Source: Kineosporia mesophila (GTDB lineage: Bacteria > Actinomycetota > Actinomycetes > Actinomycetales > Kineosporiaceae). From it: a stretch of DNA of 64,000 nucleotides. Location: the NCBI RefSeq assembly GCF_021129235.1, contig NZ_JAJOMA010000012.1:124001-188000 (forward strand), in the 5' to 3' direction. Below are positions 62,483 to 64,000 of the stretch, in pieces. Position 1 is the first letter of the stretch, and every line of letters begins with the position of its first letter. Under the pieces are notes generated by a model. The model searched no databases. It worked only from the letters and a program-made list of their open reading frames with translations, and had not been told where the DNA came from. The position numbers and the translations under genes are program-made.

Positions 62483-63259
62483 ATGCAGAACCGTGCCGGG
62501 ATCATGGAATCTTTGACCAGGGGTGAGGGGCGATCCGGGATCGTCATGGATTTCGACGGGGTGCTCTCGCCCATCGTCGACGACCCGGCCGCCAGCCGTC
62601 TGCCGGCCGATCTGGCGCCCACGCTGGAACGACTGGTGAAACGGCTGGACGTGGTGGCGCTGCTGTCCGGACGGCCGGTGGACTTCCTGGCCGAGCGGGT
62701 GCCCGTTCCCGGGCTGGTGCTGCTGGGCTCGTACGGGCTGGAGCGCCGGGTGGACGGCTCGACGGTCGTGCGGCCGGACGTGGCGGCGTGGCTCGCCCGG
62801 GTGCGGGAGGCCGAGGCCCTGCTGACCGAGCAGCTGGCGCCGGTGCCGGGCGTCCACATCGAGGTCAAGAGCGTCGCGGTGGCCGTGCACTGGCGTAATG
62901 CCGCCGACCGGGCGACGGTGGGGCAGCTGGTGAACGAGGTCGTGGCCCGGGTGGCCGCCTCGACCGGGCTGGGGCAGGAGCCGGGCAAGCTGGTGCAGGA
63001 GCTGCGGCCGCCGCTGCCGGTGGACAAGGGCACGTCGCTGCGCGAGCTGATCGACGACCAGCGGCTCGACGTCGTGGCCTATGCGGGTGACGACAAGGGC
63101 GACCTGCCGGCGTTCGCGGCGGTGACCGCGGCGGACGGGTACCCGCTGGTGGTGCACGGGCACGAGACGGCGCCGGAGGTCGCGGCGGTGGCCGGTACCC
63201 ATTTCGAGGGCCCGGAGGATTTCGCCTCCTGGCTGGAAGAGCTGTCCCAGGCTGACTGA
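62483..63259 (+). CDS. otsB: Trehalose-phosphatase-like HAD hydrolase (OtsB family)
   Basis: From the ATG at 62483 the product is 258 residues; an in-frame TTG at 62447 is an alternative. HAD motif I is VMDFDGVLSPIVDDP, motif II LLSGRP, and the later conserved Lys and Asp motifs are in LPVDKGTSLRELIDD and AYAGDDKGDLPAF. The GSYGLERRVDG segment and VAVAVHWRNA match the trehalose-6-phosphatase cap region. It should dephosphorylate trehalose-6-phosphate or a related sugar phosphate. The glycosyltransferase gene 34 bp downstream is a likely partner. Confidence 0.85.
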   Translation: MQNRAGIMESLTRGEGRSGIVMDFDGVLSPIVDDPAASRLPADLAPTLERLVKRLDVVALLSGRPVDFLAERVPVPGLVLLGSYGLERRVDGSTVVRPDVAAWLARVREAEALLTEQLAPVPGVHIEVKSVAVAVHWRNAADRATVGQLVNEVVARVAASTGLGQEPGKLVQELRPPLPVDKGTSLRELIDDQRLDVVAYAGDDKGDLPAFAAVTAADGYPLVVHGHETAPEVAAVAGTHFEGPEDFASWLEELSQAD

Positions 63260-63293
63260 CGAGGCCGACGAGGCTGATGAGGGAGACGCAAGG

Positions 63294-64000
63294 ATGCGTA
63301 TCGGACTGGTTTCCGGAGATGGTGTTCCGGTCAGTGGACTGCTCACGATCTTCCGCAACGTGATCGACCTGGGTCGCAGGGAGGGCCTGGTGGAGGCGGG
63401 CCCGGTGCCGGCCGAGCTGGGCTACTCCTGGCGCCCGGACAAGCCCGGGTACTTCCCCGACGGTCCACCGGATCCGGAGGGGCACGAGTTCCTGGCCCCG
63501 CTGTCGATCCCGCTCCCGTCCGGCCCGGAGGCGGCCGGATGGACGGCCGTCCGGAACGCGGTGGCGCAGGCCGACGCACTCGACGATGCGGGCCGCGAGG
63601 AGCTCCGGCAGCGTATCGACCGGCTGGCCGCCCCCTACCGGGAGTACTTCGGGCAGTGGCTCCGGGAGGCTCAGGTCGACTGGGTCTGCGCGGTCAACCT
63701 GACGCTGTCCGACGCGGTGCCGGTCACGGCGGCCCTGCACCAGGCGGCCGCCGAGTATTACGGCGCGAGAGGTTCCGGTGGCGTGCTGTTCTGGGACCAC
63801 GACCTGTTCGGCAGCTGCGCCATCTTCGAGGACGGGCTGCGGGTCTACCCGGATCACCCGAACGATTTCACCCCCCTGCCGGCGGACGAGCCGTACCATC
63901 GCTGGGCGGTGGTCTCGGAGTCGCTGGCGCAGGAGTGCCGCCGGTATCCGACCGGGGCCGGGCCGCACATCGTCCCGAATGTGCTGCCCGAGGTCCCGGC
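63294..64000 (+). CDS. Glycosyltransferase family 4-like protein, 3' end beyond window
   Basis: Translation starts at ATG 63294 after GGGAGACGCAAGG and is open to the window end (about 235 residues seen). The N-terminal half of a GT-B fold is visible: MRIGLVSGDGVPVSGLLTIF, QVDWVCAVNLTLSDAVPVTA, VLFWDHDLFGSCAIFEDGLR and WAVVSESLAQECRRYPTGAG, ending HIVPNVLPEVP, where a GT4 linker would begin. The donor-binding half is outside. Following an OtsB-like phosphatase it may make an osmolyte such as a glycosylglycerate or trehalose derivative; this is inference. Confidence 0.75.
   Translation, partial: MRIGLVSGDGVPVSGLLTIFRNVIDLGRREGLVEAGPVPAELGYSWRPDKPGYFPDGPPDPEGHEFLAPLSIPLPSGPEAAGWTAVRNAVAQADALDDAGREELRQRIDRLAAPYREYFGQWLREAQVDWVCAVNLTLSDAVPVTAALHQAAAEYYGARGSGGVLFWDHDLFGSCAIFEDGLRVYPDHPNDFTPLPADEPYHRWAVVSESLAQECRRYPTGAGPHIVPNVLPEVP

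Overview
The window comes from a very GC-rich actinomycete chromosome. GTG starts are common, genes are packed with ATGA/GTGA overlaps, and an AfsR/SARP-type regulator, LacI, LysR and MerR regulators and lipoproteins are present. A Kineosporia-like or related filamentous actinobacterium would fit, but no marker gene in view proves the genus.

Region 1 (1-13.6 kb and 18.4-21.6 kb) is most of a phage-tail-like contractile injection system (CIS/eCIS). Leftward from 8.3 kb run sheath, inner tube, a chaperone-like protein, a 52-residue DUF6760-type protein, a 1216-residue disordered repeat protein, a second tube-like protein, a LysM adaptor and the start of the spike (cut by the window edge). Diverging from the sheath is an operon of a single-pass membrane protein with a ricin-like C-terminus followed by two DUF4157 (eCIS-core) proteins. 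Their C-termini differ: one looks like a GT-B glycosyltransferase, the other like an ADP-ribosyltransferase, and both are candidate cargo. The AAA+ ATPase, the DUF4255 cap protein and a NarL-type regulator form a second block. It is separated from the first by a beta-galactosidase/MFS/LacI sugar cassette (13.6-18.4 kb) with a 24-bp perfect palindrome as operator.

Region 2 (21.6-33 kb) has two tandem lipoproteins, an AfsR-like regulator, an RNA-repair pair (HD-Pnk end-healing enzyme plus RNA ligase), an nSTAND-WD40 gene split by an in-frame stop and truncated, a fragment of a Hint domain, and a polymorphic toxin gene followed by two paralogous putative immunity genes. It reads as an accessory conflict/repair island with decay.

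Region 3 (33-46 kb) is metabolic and regulatory: MerR/MFS with mirror-image operators, a TVP38 membrane protein, RidA, a PPOX-ferredoxin-reductase-ferredoxin fusion, a DUF2255 protein, an FAD monooxygenase, a secreted hydrolase, and an ECF sigma factor with a membrane partner whose paralogue lies nearby.

Region 4 (46-58 kb) has a 1.1-kb degenerate stretch, a SNF2-type helicase, arfB, SDR/MFS/LysR genes, a DUF1996 secreted protein, an SGNH hydrolase, and prfH preceded by what looks like only the last codons of an rtcB gene.

Region 5 (57.5-64 kb) has a TauE/SafE permease, sulfotransferase, class III aminotransferase and GMC oxidoreductase that look like one small pathway, then a trehalose-phosphatase-like gene and a glycosyltransferase running off the right edge.
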